Of a stretch of DNA of 64,000 bases, positions 26,651 to 37,328 are shown piece by piece. Origin of the DNA: Gammaproteobacteria bacterium. Its GTDB lineage: Bacteria; Pseudomonadota; Gammaproteobacteria; Pseudomonadales; Pseudohongiellaceae. Within the stretch, counting starts at the first letter, position 1. Each line of letters opens with the position of its first letter. Both the position numbers and the translations under genes were made by a program. Where the stretch lies: contig CANGUU010000001.1 of NCBI GenBank assembly GCA_947457195.1, positions 124,001-188,000 on the forward strand, in the 5' to 3' direction. Under the pieces are notes generated by a model, which saw only the letters and a program-made list of their open reading frames with translations, made no database searches and was not told the DNA's origin.

Positions 26651-28388
26651 AGGCATTGGTGGAACGCTGGGACTCGAGGATCTGTACGTACTCCGGGGAG
26701 CACTGCAGCAGTTCGGCGTGGGTACCACGGGCCAGTACCTCACCCTCCATCAAGAGCACGATCTGGTCATAGTCCTGCACCGGGGCCACTTTCTGGGTAA
26801 TGGAGACCAGCGTGAGCCCCGGGTACTCATGCGCCAGGTTGGCCAGGATGCGTTGCTCGGTACTGGCATCTACACGGGCCGTGAAGTCATCGAGGAACAG
26901 GATGCGCGGACGGCGTGCCAGTGCCCTGGCCAGCATGATGCGCTGCTTCTGCCCGCCCGAAAGGGAGGTACCGCGCTCCGAAACAGGGGTATCGAGGCCG
27001 AGCGGCAGCGTGGCAACGAAGTCGGTCAGCTCGGCCACCTCAAGGGCCCGCTCCAGATCGGCTGCGTCCAGCGCGACACCGAAGGCGATGTTCTCGCGCA
27101 GGGTGGTACTGAACAGGACGCTGTCCTGGAACACGAGGCCGATCTGCGCGAAAAAATCGAGGGGGTCCAGATCGGCGAGCGCGTACCCTTCATAAGTGAT
27201 GCTACCGCTGTGCAGCGGTGTAAGGCCGGCGAGCAGGTTCAGCAACTGCGTCTTGCCGGCGGCGGTCGGTCCGAGAATGGCTGTGCGTGAACCCGGCGCA
27301 ATGTCGAGCGTGACCCCACGTAACACCGGCTTGCCCCCCAGCACCAGACCCAAGTCCCGGACCTGGATGGCTCCTTTCAATGCCGCCCGCTGCTTGCCGG
27401 CCTCCGGCGGGTCGGCCGCTGTCAGCACCTCGCGCAGGCGGGCATGGGACGCCGAGGCTTGAGCGATCAGGTTGCTCATGAAGCCGATCATGAGGATGGG
27501 GAATATCAACAGGGCGAGGTAGCTATTGAATGCCGTGAAGGTGCCGAGCGTCATCGAACCGCTAGTGACATAGCGGCCACCAAGCACCACCACCACCAGT
27601 GTGCCCATGCCCGACACGAACGTGATGATGGGCGTCAGCAGCGAGAACAGCCCGACGATTCGCAGGCCCAGTGCGCGGCTCTGCTGGTTGACCTGATTGA
27701 ATTTGTCGAGTTCGCCGCGACCGCTGTCGAGGACTCGGATAAGCGCGGCACCGAGGATGTTCTCCCGTATCACCCGGTTGAGGCGGTCGATGTTTTCCCG
27801 GCCCTGCAGGAACAGCGGACGCAGCTTGCGCATGAGCAGGAAGAACGTGCCACCCAAGAGGGGAATTACCAGCAGCACCAGCGACGCCAGGTGCCAGTCG
27901 AGCATCAGCAGAATGGCGGCCGTGCCGAGGATGACGACCACCGATGTGACCTGCGTGGGTATCACCTGCGAAACGAACAGTTTCACCGCATCGATGTCGG
28001 ACGTGAGGTTGGTGAGCAGCCGCGCCGGCGTTCGCTCGTCGATGAAGCGGTAGCCTTGGCCGGCGAGCTTGTCGGCCAACTGGCGGCGCAGGTCACGCGC
28101 CACTTTTTCCGAAACCAGCGTCTGCAGCACGTTCTGGCCGGCGGTGAACAGCAACACCAGCGCCGCAACCCCGAGGATGGACACCACCGACTCGCGCGCC
28201 ACGAACTGCCCCGCGAGAAAGGCGTCGATACCAGAGGCGATCAGGCGAGGTACCAGCAAGGACGTGCCATTGGCAAGCAGCGCGAGCAGCATCAGCAGCA
28301 GCACGTCGCGTCGATAGGGTCCCAGCAGACTGAGGAGGCCCGGTGCTCGCGGGCGCGGGGCGGTGGCGACTGGAGCGGAACGGCGCAT
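26634..28388 (-). CDS. ABC exporter half-transporter, MdlA/SmdA-like
   Basis: 584 residues: a six-helix membrane domain (about 25-310) and an ATPase domain. Walker A GPTAAGKTQ and signature LSGGQKQR are good, but after Walker B the catalytic Glu is replaced by Asp (FLDDFTARVD). Together with its partner this gives one canonical and one degenerate ATP site, as expected for a heterodimeric exporter. The start MRRSAPVATAP at 28388 was chosen; the frame stays open to 28568, but that stretch overlaps the region upstream of the divergent dehydrogenase gene. Confidence 0.88.
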   Translation of the reverse strand: MRRSAPVATAPRPRAPGLLSLLGPYRRDVLLLMLLALLANGTSLLVPRLIASGIDAFLAGQFVARESVVSILGVAALVLLFTAGQNVLQTLVSEKVARDLRRQLADKLAGQGYRFIDERTPARLLTNLTSDIDAVKLFVSQVIPTQVTSVVVILGTAAILLMLDWHLASLVLLVIPLLGGTFFLLMRKLRPLFLQGRENIDRLNRVIRENILGAALIRVLDSGRGELDKFNQVNQQSRALGLRIVGLFSLLTPIITFVSGMGTLVVVVLGGRYVTSGSMTLGTFTAFNSYLALLIFPILMIGFMSNLIAQASASHARLREVLTAADPPEAGKQRAALKGAIQVRDLGLVLGGKPVLRGVTLDIAPGSRTAILGPTAAGKTQLLNLLAGLTPLHSGSITYEGYALADLDPLDFFAQIGLVFQDSVLFSTTLRENIAFGVALDAADLERALEVAELTDFVATLPLGLDTPVSERGTSLSGGQKQRIMLARALARRPRILFLDDFTARVDASTEQRILANLAHEYPGLTLVSITQKVAPVQDYDQIVLLMEGEVLARGTHAELLQCSPEYVQILESQRSTNAYELRA

Positions 28389-28566
28389 GGACCGGTAAAC
28401 CAACGGGGCAGAGGCGGCCGCATGGTAGCGCACCTCGCTGCGGTGGCAAGTCACGTCGGCGTGGAAAACCCCGAGATTCTGCGTGCAGACCGGTGTCTCT
28501 TCCAGGACTGGTTCCGGGCACGCCAGCCGTACTATCTTGCAACTACGTTCACAGCGAGCCTCTGCC

Positions 28567-30063
<1,497 letters not shown>

Positions 30064-30110
30064 CACGACCAGCCGCACAGGCACCCACCAGACAGAGTCG
30101 AGGGTCTTAC

Positions 30111-31577
30111 ATGGCAACTTCTCCCCGTGGCAGCGACTTCTTTGCTCCCATGCGCTTCGAAGCCGAGGTCCTCGACTGCGAGGTAGAAGGCAGACTGCCG
30201 AGCGCCCTGCAGGGCAGCTTTTACCGCAGCTGCGCCGATCGTCGTTTTCCCGCCCTCTACCCGCAGGATACGCCCTACAATGCCGACGGTGCCGTGGACC
30301 TGTTCCGCTTCTACGACGGCCATGTCGACTTCCGCTCGCGCTACGTAAGAACGCAGCGCTTTCTTGCTGAGCGCAAGGCCCACCGGGCGCTGTTCGGCCT
30401 CTATCGCAATCGTTCGACCTCCGACCCCAGCGTGCGCGACCTCAGCCACAACACCGCCAACACAACACCCATCGTGCACGCCGGCCTGTTGTTCAGCATG
30501 AAGGAAGAGAGCCTGCCTACCCGTCTCGATCCTCATACGCTGGAGACCCTTGGCGAGTGGGATTTCGACGGCGCGCTGCGCTCCCGGTCCTTTACGGCGC
30601 ATCCGAAACTCGATCCTTTCACCGGGGAAATGCTCGCCTTCGCCTACGAGGCCACGGGAGACTGCAGCGACGACCTGGCCGTCTTCGAATTCGACCCCCA
30701 GGGCCAGCTGAGCAACGAGATCTGGTTCAAGACACCGGTCGTGTCGATGATGCATGACATGGCGATCACCGACCGCCACGTCATTCTGCCGACCACGGCC
30801 ATGGTGACCTCCCGGGAGCGCCTCGCACGCGGCGAGCTGCACTGGGCCCACGACCCGGGCGTCGCCGCCCATGTCGCGATCGTGCCGCGCGGCGGCCGGG
30901 CCAGTGATGTCCGCTGGTTCCACGGCCGGCCGGACCAGGCGATGCTGATCCATACGCTGAATGCCTGGAGCGAGGGGGACAAGGTCATTCTCGAAGCGCC
31001 GGTCGCCGGCGAGAACTTCCACCCCTACTTTCCGCGTACCGACGGCTCGCGTTCCGACCCGGCCCTTTATGTACCGACGCTGCGCCGCTGGACCTTCGAC
31101 CTCGCCGCCGACGGTGACACCTGGAATGAGGAAATCCTGTTCGGTGGCATGAAGGTCACGACATTCACCCGCATGGACGACCGCTTCCTCACCCGACCGC
31201 AGCGCTACAGTTTCATGCTGACGAGTGACCCGGGCCTGCCGATCAACCGCGATTTCGCCGACATGCTCGCGGTGCGTGTGTCGAATGCGTGGTATCGCTT
31301 CGATCACCACACAGGCAGCATCGACAAGTTTTCGGCCGGTGATGCGCACGGACTTTCCGAGCCGCAGTTCGTGCCACGCAGCCCGGACGCTGCCGAGGGC
31401 GATGGCTACCTGATCGGCGTGGTCAACGACTTCCGCGGCCTGCGCTCGGAGCTGGTGGTGGTCTCAGCGATGGATCTGGCAGGCGGTGCGCTGGCGCGGG
31501 TCAAGCTGCCGTTCCGGCTCCACATGCAGGTGCATGGCTGGTGGGTACCACGTGACGTGTTGCCCTTCGAGGCCTGA
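30111..31577 (+). CDS. Carotenoid oxygenase family protein
   Basis: 488-residue member of the carotenoid cleavage / lignostilbene dioxygenase family, soluble and iron-dependent. The seven-bladed propeller's four iron-binding histidines can be placed in SFTAHPKLD, MMHDMAITD, LIHTLNAW and the C-terminal MQVHGWW. Such enzymes split a C=C bond in carotenoids, apocarotenoids or stilbenes; the substrate cannot be read here. The N-terminus shows no signal peptide. Likely co-transcribed with the upstream mmsA-like gene. Confidence 0.9.
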   Translation: MATSPRGSDFFAPMRFEAEVLDCEVEGRLPSALQGSFYRSCADRRFPALYPQDTPYNADGAVDLFRFYDGHVDFRSRYVRTQRFLAERKAHRALFGLYRNRSTSDPSVRDLSHNTANTTPIVHAGLLFSMKEESLPTRLDPHTLETLGEWDFDGALRSRSFTAHPKLDPFTGEMLAFAYEATGDCSDDLAVFEFDPQGQLSNEIWFKTPVVSMMHDMAITDRHVILPTTAMVTSRERLARGELHWAHDPGVAAHVAIVPRGGRASDVRWFHGRPDQAMLIHTLNAWSEGDKVILEAPVAGENFHPYFPRTDGSRSDPALYVPTLRRWTFDLAADGDTWNEEILFGGMKVTTFTRMDDRFLTRPQRYSFMLTSDPGLPINRDFADMLAVRVSNAWYRFDHHTGSIDKFSAGDAHGLSEPQFVPRSPDAAEGDGYLIGVVNDFRGLRSELVVVSAMDLAGGALARVKLPFRLHMQVHGWWVPRDVLPFEA

Positions 31578-31586
31578 GACTGCCTC

Positions 31587-31605
31587 AGGCGCGTGCGCGG
31601 CGCCT
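31587..31605. terminator. Small hairpin between convergent genes
   Basis: AGGCGC (31587-31592), 7-nt loop, GCGCCT (31600-31605), located between the carotenoid-oxygenase stop and the DUF1289 gene stop. Perfect 6-bp arms, no T run. Confidence 0.35.
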
Positions 31606-32044
31606 ACTGGCGGAAGTAGCGCTCATGGTGCGCCTCGCTCAGCGCCTGCAGTTCCTCGTTGATCTGCAGCAGCAGGTCGCGCAGATCACGGCCCCGCAGA
31701 GCCGGGACGAGTTCTACCCCAATCTCGGCAAGACCCTGCAGGCGGTAGAGATGTTTCTGCAGCAACTGGTGAAGCCAGAAGTACGGCGAAAGATCGGGGT
31801 CGTAGAAGACGCGGAAATCCTGCAGCACCTGTTCGAGCTTCTGCCGTGAAACGATGCGGAACTTGCTCGCCATCAACTGCTCGGTGAATTGGTTGATGCG
31901 GGCCTGCACGGCCTGCTTCTGAGGTTCGGTGAAGGCGTTCCAGTGTATGACCTCGTGACTGAAGCGCTTGCAGCCACGGCAGATCCGGTCACCGAGCGAG
32001 GTGGTGGAGCATACGCCGATGCAGGGGGTTCTGACGGGTTTCAT
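31604..32044 (-). CDS. DUF1289 family protein with C-terminal extension
   Basis: 146 residues. The first 50 carry the DUF1289 signature PCIGVCS...CRGCKRF...W, a four-cysteine arrangement suggesting metal or Fe-S binding. The remaining two thirds are helical and rich in Gln, Leu and charged residues, and I do not recognise a domain there. Most DUF1289 proteins are only about 60-100 residues, so this is a long member. Convergent with the carotenoid oxygenase and divergent from acnB. Function not known. Confidence 0.75.
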   Translation of the reverse strand: MKPVRTPCIGVCSTTSLGDRICRGCKRFSHEVIHWNAFTEPQKQAVQARINQFTEQLMASKFRIVSRQKLEQVLQDFRVFYDPDLSPYFWLHQLLQKHLYRLQGLAEIGVELVPALRGRDLRDLLLQINEELQALSEAHHERYFRQ

Positions 32045-32195
32045 GGTCGGTCGGGTTCGGGGCGAGGTAGGCGGTGCTTATTGTACGGTGGCTCGGGCAC
32101 ACGCACGCAACTGGCGGTGGTCGGCGCCCCTGCGTCTGGCCTAAAATGGCACCCGCATCCGTCTTCCCTACTTTCCCGTCATCGAGGTAATTGCC

Positions 32196-34790
32196 GTGCT
32201 TGAAGCCTATCGCAAACACGTGGCCGAACGCGCCGCGCTGGGCGTCGTTCCGAAACCCCTGGATGCAGCCCAGACTGCCGCCGTGGTTGAGCTCCTGAAG
32301 AGCCCGCCGCAGGGCGAAGAAGCCTTTCTGGTCGACCTGCTCTCCAATCGCGTTCCAGCAGGTGTGGATGAAGCCGCCTATGTGAAGGCTGGCTTTCTCA
32401 CGGCGCTCGCCAAGGGCGAGGTCCAGTCGCCGCTGCTGACGAAGCGGCAGGCAACCAAGCTGCTGGGGACCATGCTCGGCGGCTACAACATCTCTGCCCT
32501 GGTCGACCTGCTCGACGACAACGAGCTCGGTGCTGAAGCTGCCTCTCAACTCTCACACACGCTGCTCATGTTCGATGCCTTTCACGATGTGGCCCAGAAG
32601 GCCAAGGCCGGCAATCCCCACGCCAAGAAAGCCCTGCAGTCCTGGGCAGATGCCGACTGGTTCACCTCGCGCGGCAAGGTGCCGGAGGTGCTGACCGTGA
32701 CGGTCTTCAAGGTGCCGGGTGAAACCAATACCGACGACCTTTCCCCGGCCCCCGATGCCTGGTCACGGCCAGACATCCCCCTGCACGCCAAGGCCATGTA
32801 CAAGATGCCGCGCGAGGGCATCACCCAGGCCGAGCAGCAAATCGAGGAACTGAAGAAACAAGGCTTTCCCGTGGCACTGGTCGGCGATGTGGTGGGTACC
32901 GGTTCCTCGCGCAAATCCGCCACCAACTCGGTGCTCTGGTACATCGGCAACGATATTCCGCACATCCCCAACAAGCGTGATGGTGGCGTCTGCATCGGGG
33001 GGCAGATCGCCCCGATCTTCTTCAACACCATGGAAGACGCCGGTGCCCTGCCGATCGAGTGTGATGTCAGCCGCATGAACACCGGTGACGTCATCGACAT
33101 CCACCCCTACTCCGGCAAGGTGCTGCGCCACGGCAGTGGCGAATTGATCGCCGAATTCAAGTTGAAGACCGACATCATCCTGGATGAAGTGCAGGCCGGT
33201 GGCCGTATTCCCCTGATCGTCGGCCGTGGCCTCACCGACAAAGCCCGCGCGGAACTCGGCCTCTCGGCATCCCCGGTGTTTCGTCGTCCGGTCGCACCGG
33301 TGTCGACGGGCAAGGGCTTCACCCTCGCTCAGAAGATGGTCGGTCTGGCCTGCGGCGTCGACGGCGTGCGGCCCGGCACCTATTGCGAACCCAAGATGAC
33401 CACGGTCGGTTCCCAGGACACCACGGGACCGATGACGCGTGATGAATTGAAGGACCTGGCCTGCCTCGGCTTCTCGGCCGAGTTGGTGATGCAATCGTTC
33501 TGTCATACGGCGGCCTACCCGAAGCCGGTGGATATCCAGACCCAGCACACGCTGCCGGACTTCATCCGTAACCGTGGCGGCGTCTCGCTGCGCCCGGGCG
33601 ACGGTATCATCCACAGCTGGCTGAACCGCATGCTGCTGCCGGACACCTGTGGCACCGGCGGTGACTCTCATACCCGCTTTCCGATCGGCATTTCGTTCCC
33701 GGCCGGTTCCGGCCTCGTGGCCTTCGCGGCTGCCACCGGTGTGATGCCGCTCGACATGCCCGAGTCGGTACTGGTGCGCTTCAAGGGCAAGATGCAGCCC
33801 GGCATTACGCTGCGCGATCTGGTCAATGCCATCCCGTATGCGGCGATCCAGAGGGGTTTGCTGACCGTCGAGAAGAAGGGCAAGAAAAACATCTACTCCG
33901 GCAACATCCTGGAAATCGAAGGGCTGCCAGACCTCAAGATAGAGCAGGCCTTCGAACTATCGGATGCCTCTGCCGAGCGCTCCGCCTCAGGCTGCACCAT
34001 CAAACTCAATCCGGCACCGATCATCGAGTACCTGACCTCCAATGTGGTCCTGCTGCGCTGGATGATCAGTGAGGGCTACGGCGATCCGCGTACGCTGGAA
34101 CGCCGCGCACAAGCCATGGAGGCCTGGCTCGCCAATCCGCAGTTGCTGGAGGCCGACCCGGATGCCGAGTACAAGGAAATCATCGAGATCGATCTGGAAC
34201 AGATCAAGGAGCCGCTGCTGGCCTGCCCGAACGATCCGGACGATATCAAACCGCTGTCGGCGGTGGCCGGCACCAAGATCGACGAGGTATTCATCGGATC
34301 CTGCATGACCAACATCGGTCACTTCCGTGCCGCGGCCACCGTGCTCGGTCAGAGCAAGGGCGCCATCCCGACGCGCCTGTGGATCTCGCCGCCCACCAAG
34401 ATGGATCAGCACCAACTCACCGAGGAGGGAGTCTACGGCGTGTTCGGTGTCGCCGGTGCCCGCACCGAAATGCCGGGCTGCTCACTGTGCATGGGCAACC
34501 AGGCACGGGTGGCGGCAAAGTCGACCGTGGTCTCCACGTCCACCCGCAACTTCCCCAATCGTCTCGGCGATGGAGCCAACGTTTTTCTGGCGTCAAGCGA
34601 ACTGGCGGCGGTCTGCTCACTGCTCGGCAAGATCCCGACCATGGACGAGTACATGCAGTACATGGGCAAGCTCGATACCCTGTCATCGACGATCTACCGC
34701 TACCTGAACTTCAACGAAGTAGCGTCGTTCATGAAGGGCGCTGAGCGGGCCAAAACCATTCCGTTGGCCAACGTGGTCGAGGCGGTCTAG
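32196..34790 (+). CDS. acnB: Aconitate hydratase B
   Basis: 864-residue [4Fe-4S] enzyme that interconverts citrate and isocitrate in the TCA cycle and can also act as an iron-responsive RNA-binding protein. The N-terminal HEAT-like domain ([23 protein letters not shown]) identifies the B type. Cluster-binding cysteines lie in the GSCMTNIGH and [12 protein letters not shown] segments; [12 protein letters not shown] and [17 protein letters not shown] are also typical. The start is GTG at 32196, fixed by the family N-terminus LEAYRKHV. Upstream, TAAAAT near 32140 may be a -10 but lacks a clear -35. Confidence 0.97.
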   Translation: MLEAYRKHVAERAALGVVPKPLDAAQTAAVVELLKSPPQGEEAFLVDLLSNRVPAGVDEAAYVKAGFLTALAKGEVQSPLLTKRQATKLLGTMLGGYNISALVDLLDDNELGAEAASQLSHTLLMFDAFHDVAQKAKAGNPHAKKALQSWADADWFTSRGKVPEVLTVTVFKVPGETNTDDLSPAPDAWSRPDIPLHAKAMYKMPREGITQAEQQIEELKKQGFPVALVGDVVGTGSSRKSATNSVLWYIGNDIPHIPNKRDGGVCIGGQIAPIFFNTMEDAGALPIECDVSRMNTGDVIDIHPYSGKVLRHGSGELIAEFKLKTDIILDEVQAGGRIPLIVGRGLTDKARAELGLSASPVFRRPVAPVSTGKGFTLAQKMVGLACGVDGVRPGTYCEPKMTTVGSQDTTGPMTRDELKDLACLGFSAELVMQSFCHTAAYPKPVDIQTQHTLPDFIRNRGGVSLRPGDGIIHSWLNRMLLPDTCGTGGDSHTRFPIGISFPAGSGLVAFAAATGVMPLDMPESVLVRFKGKMQPGITLRDLVNAIPYAAIQRGLLTVEKKGKKNIYSGNILEIEGLPDLKIEQAFELSDASAERSASGCTIKLNPAPIIEYLTSNVVLLRWMISEGYGDPRTLERRAQAMEAWLANPQLLEADPDAEYKEIIEIDLEQIKEPLLACPNDPDDIKPLSAVAGTKIDEVFIGSCMTNIGHFRAAATVLGQSKGAIPTRLWISPPTKMDQHQLTEEGVYGVFGVAGARTEMPGCSLCMGNQARVAAKSTVVSTSTRNFPNRLGDGANVFLASSELAAVCSLLGKIPTMDEYMQYMGKLDTLSSTIYRYLNFNEVASFMKGAERAKTIPLANVVEAV

Positions 34791-34835
34791 CCCCGTCCTC
34801 CCCACACGTCCCGGACGCCTGGGAGGGTCTTGTGG

Positions 34836-35735
34836 TCAGGGGCTGACGATGATGTCGCTGCGACGACGGCTCCAGTCGTCGCGGCCGTTGCCGCTCTGTG
34901 CGTCAACATTCCACCGAACCTGCAGCTCGGCGCCGCCCGGAACACCGAACATGCGCGTCACCTGCTCGAGTTCCCTGGCCCGACGCTCCGCGATGGCAGG
35001 AAGCTCCTGCAGCTGCGTCCCGTCGGACAACAGCACGCTGCCACGATGGCTGACGATTGCGATGCTTTTTGCACCGATGTCGGCCGCATAGCGCAGCGCT
35101 TCCTGCAGACCGTTGATGGTGAGACCGGCCAGCTCGGAGTCAAACTCGTAGTACAGCTCGAAGGTCTTCGCCGTGAACGGGGGCTTCGGCTTGGCGGCCT
35201 CGGCGCGGGCTGCTGCTTCGCGCTGGGCCGTGGCAATCTGCTCGGGCGTGCGTGGCGGCTGCGCCGGGCTGGGACCGGGTCCGCGACGCGGCTCCAGCGT
35301 ATTGAAGGCCGGGTTCTCCGGCAGCATGGTACGGCAGTTATTGTCGAGTTCGCGCAGCGGCGAGGTCACCGGCGGCTGCGGAAGGTCCACGCCGGCCGAC
35401 TTACCCGACGGTCGCTTGTCGAAGGCGGTTTTACCCGCCGAGGTCAGCACCAAACCACCGCAGACCCGCGGCTGCTCACTGATGACGCCTTCCACGAGCA
35501 CCTTGTGCCCGAGCAGCGGCGGCGACCAGCCACCGGAATCGGTCTGGATGCCCAGAAAATAAGTCTCCCCGTCGTACTCGGCTACCCAGCAAGGCACGGT
35601 GTTGGTGTCCTGAAAGACCGGACAAGCCACGAAATTGAGGTGCTTCGCCTCGGCTGCCATGGCTGCAGAACCTATCAGCGTGCCGAGCAGGCTGGCAACG
35701 AACAGGGGGGGAGAAATCGCTGGTTTCATGATCAT
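34836..35735 (-). CDS. Periplasmic protein with degenerate OmpA-like domain
   Basis: 299 residues with an N-terminal signal peptide (hydrophobic core ending at AMAAEAKH). The N-terminal half has several Cys and Trp residues and is not recognised. A proline-rich linker follows (about 160-190). The C-terminal 110 residues (FELYYEFDSELAGLTINGLQEALRYAADIGAKSIAIVSHRG, then RRARELEQV and RRRSDIIV) look like an OmpA-type peptidoglycan-binding fold, though weakly. Last gene of a minus-strand unit with a di-heme cytochrome (17 nt upstream) and a TonB receptor. Role unknown. ATG 35735 was chosen for its GGGGA site; 35729 is an alternative. Confidence 0.65.
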   Translation of the reverse strand: MIMKPAISPPLFVASLLGTLIGSAAMAAEAKHLNFVACPVFQDTNTVPCWVAEYDGETYFLGIQTDSGGWSPPLLGHKVLVEGVISEQPRVCGGLVLTSAGKTAFDKRPSGKSAGVDLPQPPVTSPLRELDNNCRTMLPENPAFNTLEPRRGPGPSPAQPPRTPEQIATAQREAAARAEAAKPKPPFTAKTFELYYEFDSELAGLTINGLQEALRYAADIGAKSIAIVSHRGSVLLSDGTQLQELPAIAERRARELEQVTRMFGVPGGAELQVRWNVDAQSGNGRDDWSRRRSDIIVSP

Positions 35736-35751
35736 CAGTCCCCAGGGTGGC

Positions 35752-37287
35752 TCAGAGCACACTCAAAAAGTTGGTCAGGTCCTGCTTCTCCTGCTCGGAG
35801 TAGCCGATGTTGAAGCGGCGGTCATAGAAGTCCACGAGATCGCGCAGCGACGCGGCCGAGCCGTTGGAGAAATAGGGTGCCCGAGCGGCCAGACCACGGA
35901 ACTGCCCCATCACGATGGACCCGACATCCACGCAACGACCGGAAATCAGGGCCCGACCCGGGTCCTGCGTATAGATGACGCGGCCCAGGAACGGATGCGG
36001 TCGCGCCTCGTCATGGCAGGTGATCTTGAACAGCGGCAGTTCGTGCCTGGTGTCGCTCCACGGGTTTTCGAAAGACTGCCGGGCGTAGGGCAGATTGTTG
36101 GTGCCGACATCGACCCAGCCCGCCGACAGGTCCGTCCCGACCATGCTGGAATTGTGGCAGGTGGCGCAGGTGCGCTTCATGGGATTGCCCATGCCAACCG
36201 TGTTTATGTGCGCCGTGTCGCTGATGTAGAACGGGCGAATGAAGAACACATCATGCCCGCGGGCGACCGACTCCCGGAAGTCGCGCTGCATCTGGGTTTC
36301 GCCGGGTGCCGGGCGCCACATCTCGAAAGAACGGAACAGCGGAACCCCGAAGTTGTCTCCGAGGCCACGCTCCTGCTGCTGCAGATTGCGCGGACCGAGG
36401 GCGAGTGGTCCCCCCTGCTCCACCAGCGAGCCTCCATGACTGTCGGCGACCTGAGCGGCGTACAGTTGGCTTTCGAAGGCCACGATGCGATCGAGCACCT
36501 CATCCGTCAGCGGCTCACGGACCTGCATGTGGTCGCGGGCAGCACTGATCGCCTGCGTGCGCAGCGACGGCTCGCGGGCATCGGACATGATGTTCATGCT
36601 CATGTACTTGCCGGTGAAGGGATCCCGATCATTCACCATGGCCAGGCGCTTGGCATTGAAGGCCCCGACTTCGTAGCTGACGTACTTGAGATTGGCCGCA
36701 ACGCGGGGGCGGCGGTACACCGACACGGTCGGCTTGTCGCTGTCGAGCCCATAGACCGGGTCGGTGTTGCAGCCGGTCGGGTCGCGCACGACCTCGATGC
36801 TGAACTCCGGCTCGATGGGCACGCCATTGCGGGGCTTGGGCGGCCAGGCGATGCCTACCCGAATGAGACCCCGCTCGAGCAGCAGCGAATGCGATGCCGC
36901 TGCATCCCGCGGCAGGTTCGGGCAATTGGCACCATCGATGGGATCGAACAACGGGTCGCGCCCGCCGGTGGCAACCCACTGTTGCCGGATCGAGGCCAAC
37001 GAAAGCCCCATCGAATCGGCCGGCTGGTGGCAGGTCACGCAAGCGCGGCCATTGCTGCCGAGCGGCTCGAAGAACGGGTGCCCCTTCATGTCTACGGCAC
37101 CGCCGGCATTGACGATGCCGAGCCCCCCCAGTGCATTGCCGAAGGTTTTCTCGGCCGGCAGCGTGCCTGCGGTACCCGCGGCGATCCATTCCCGTGCATC
37201 TGCCGGCTGGGCCTGCACCGACTCCGCGGCCAGCAAGACGCCCAGTGCCAAAACCCGACCAAGTACTGCTCTGTTCAGCTTGTCCAT
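35752..37287 (-). CDS. Di-heme cytochrome c, peroxidase/MauG-like
   Basis: 511-residue exported protein (signal peptide ending at VQAQP). Two haem c attachment sites are visible: CVTCHQ near residue 83 and CATCHN near residue 376. The C-terminal RAPYFSNGSAASLRDLVDFYDRRFNIGYSEQEKQDL is the typical end of cytochrome c peroxidase / MauG-family proteins. It is longer than standard bacterial CCPs (about 330 residues), with a long insertion between the haems. Probably a periplasmic oxidoreductase. It sits between a TonB receptor (upstream) and an OmpA-like protein (downstream), so it may process something brought in by the receptor; this is inference. Confidence 0.85.
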   Translation of the reverse strand: MDKLNRAVLGRVLALGVLLAAESVQAQPADAREWIAAGTAGTLPAEKTFGNALGGLGIVNAGGAVDMKGHPFFEPLGSNGRACVTCHQPADSMGLSLASIRQQWVATGGRDPLFDPIDGANCPNLPRDAAASHSLLLERGLIRVGIAWPPKPRNGVPIEPEFSIEVVRDPTGCNTDPVYGLDSDKPTVSVYRRPRVAANLKYVSYEVGAFNAKRLAMVNDRDPFTGKYMSMNIMSDAREPSLRTQAISAARDHMQVREPLTDEVLDRIVAFESQLYAAQVADSHGGSLVEQGGPLALGPRNLQQQERGLGDNFGVPLFRSFEMWRPAPGETQMQRDFRESVARGHDVFFIRPFYISDTAHINTVGMGNPMKRTCATCHNSSMVGTDLSAGWVDVGTNNLPYARQSFENPWSDTRHELPLFKITCHDEARPHPFLGRVIYTQDPGRALISGRCVDVGSIVMGQFRGLAARAPYFSNGSAASLRDLVDFYDRRFNIGYSEQEKQDLTNFLSVL

Positions 37288-37328
37288 CGGTATCTTCCTC
37301 CGCCGTAAGAAACAGCCAAATGCGCGCC

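Noticed and set aside
35635-37308. 557-codon open frame on the plus strand
   Set aside because: Antisense to the di-heme cytochrome gene, which has CxxCH motifs and a signal peptide; no recognisable domain in the plus-strand translation.
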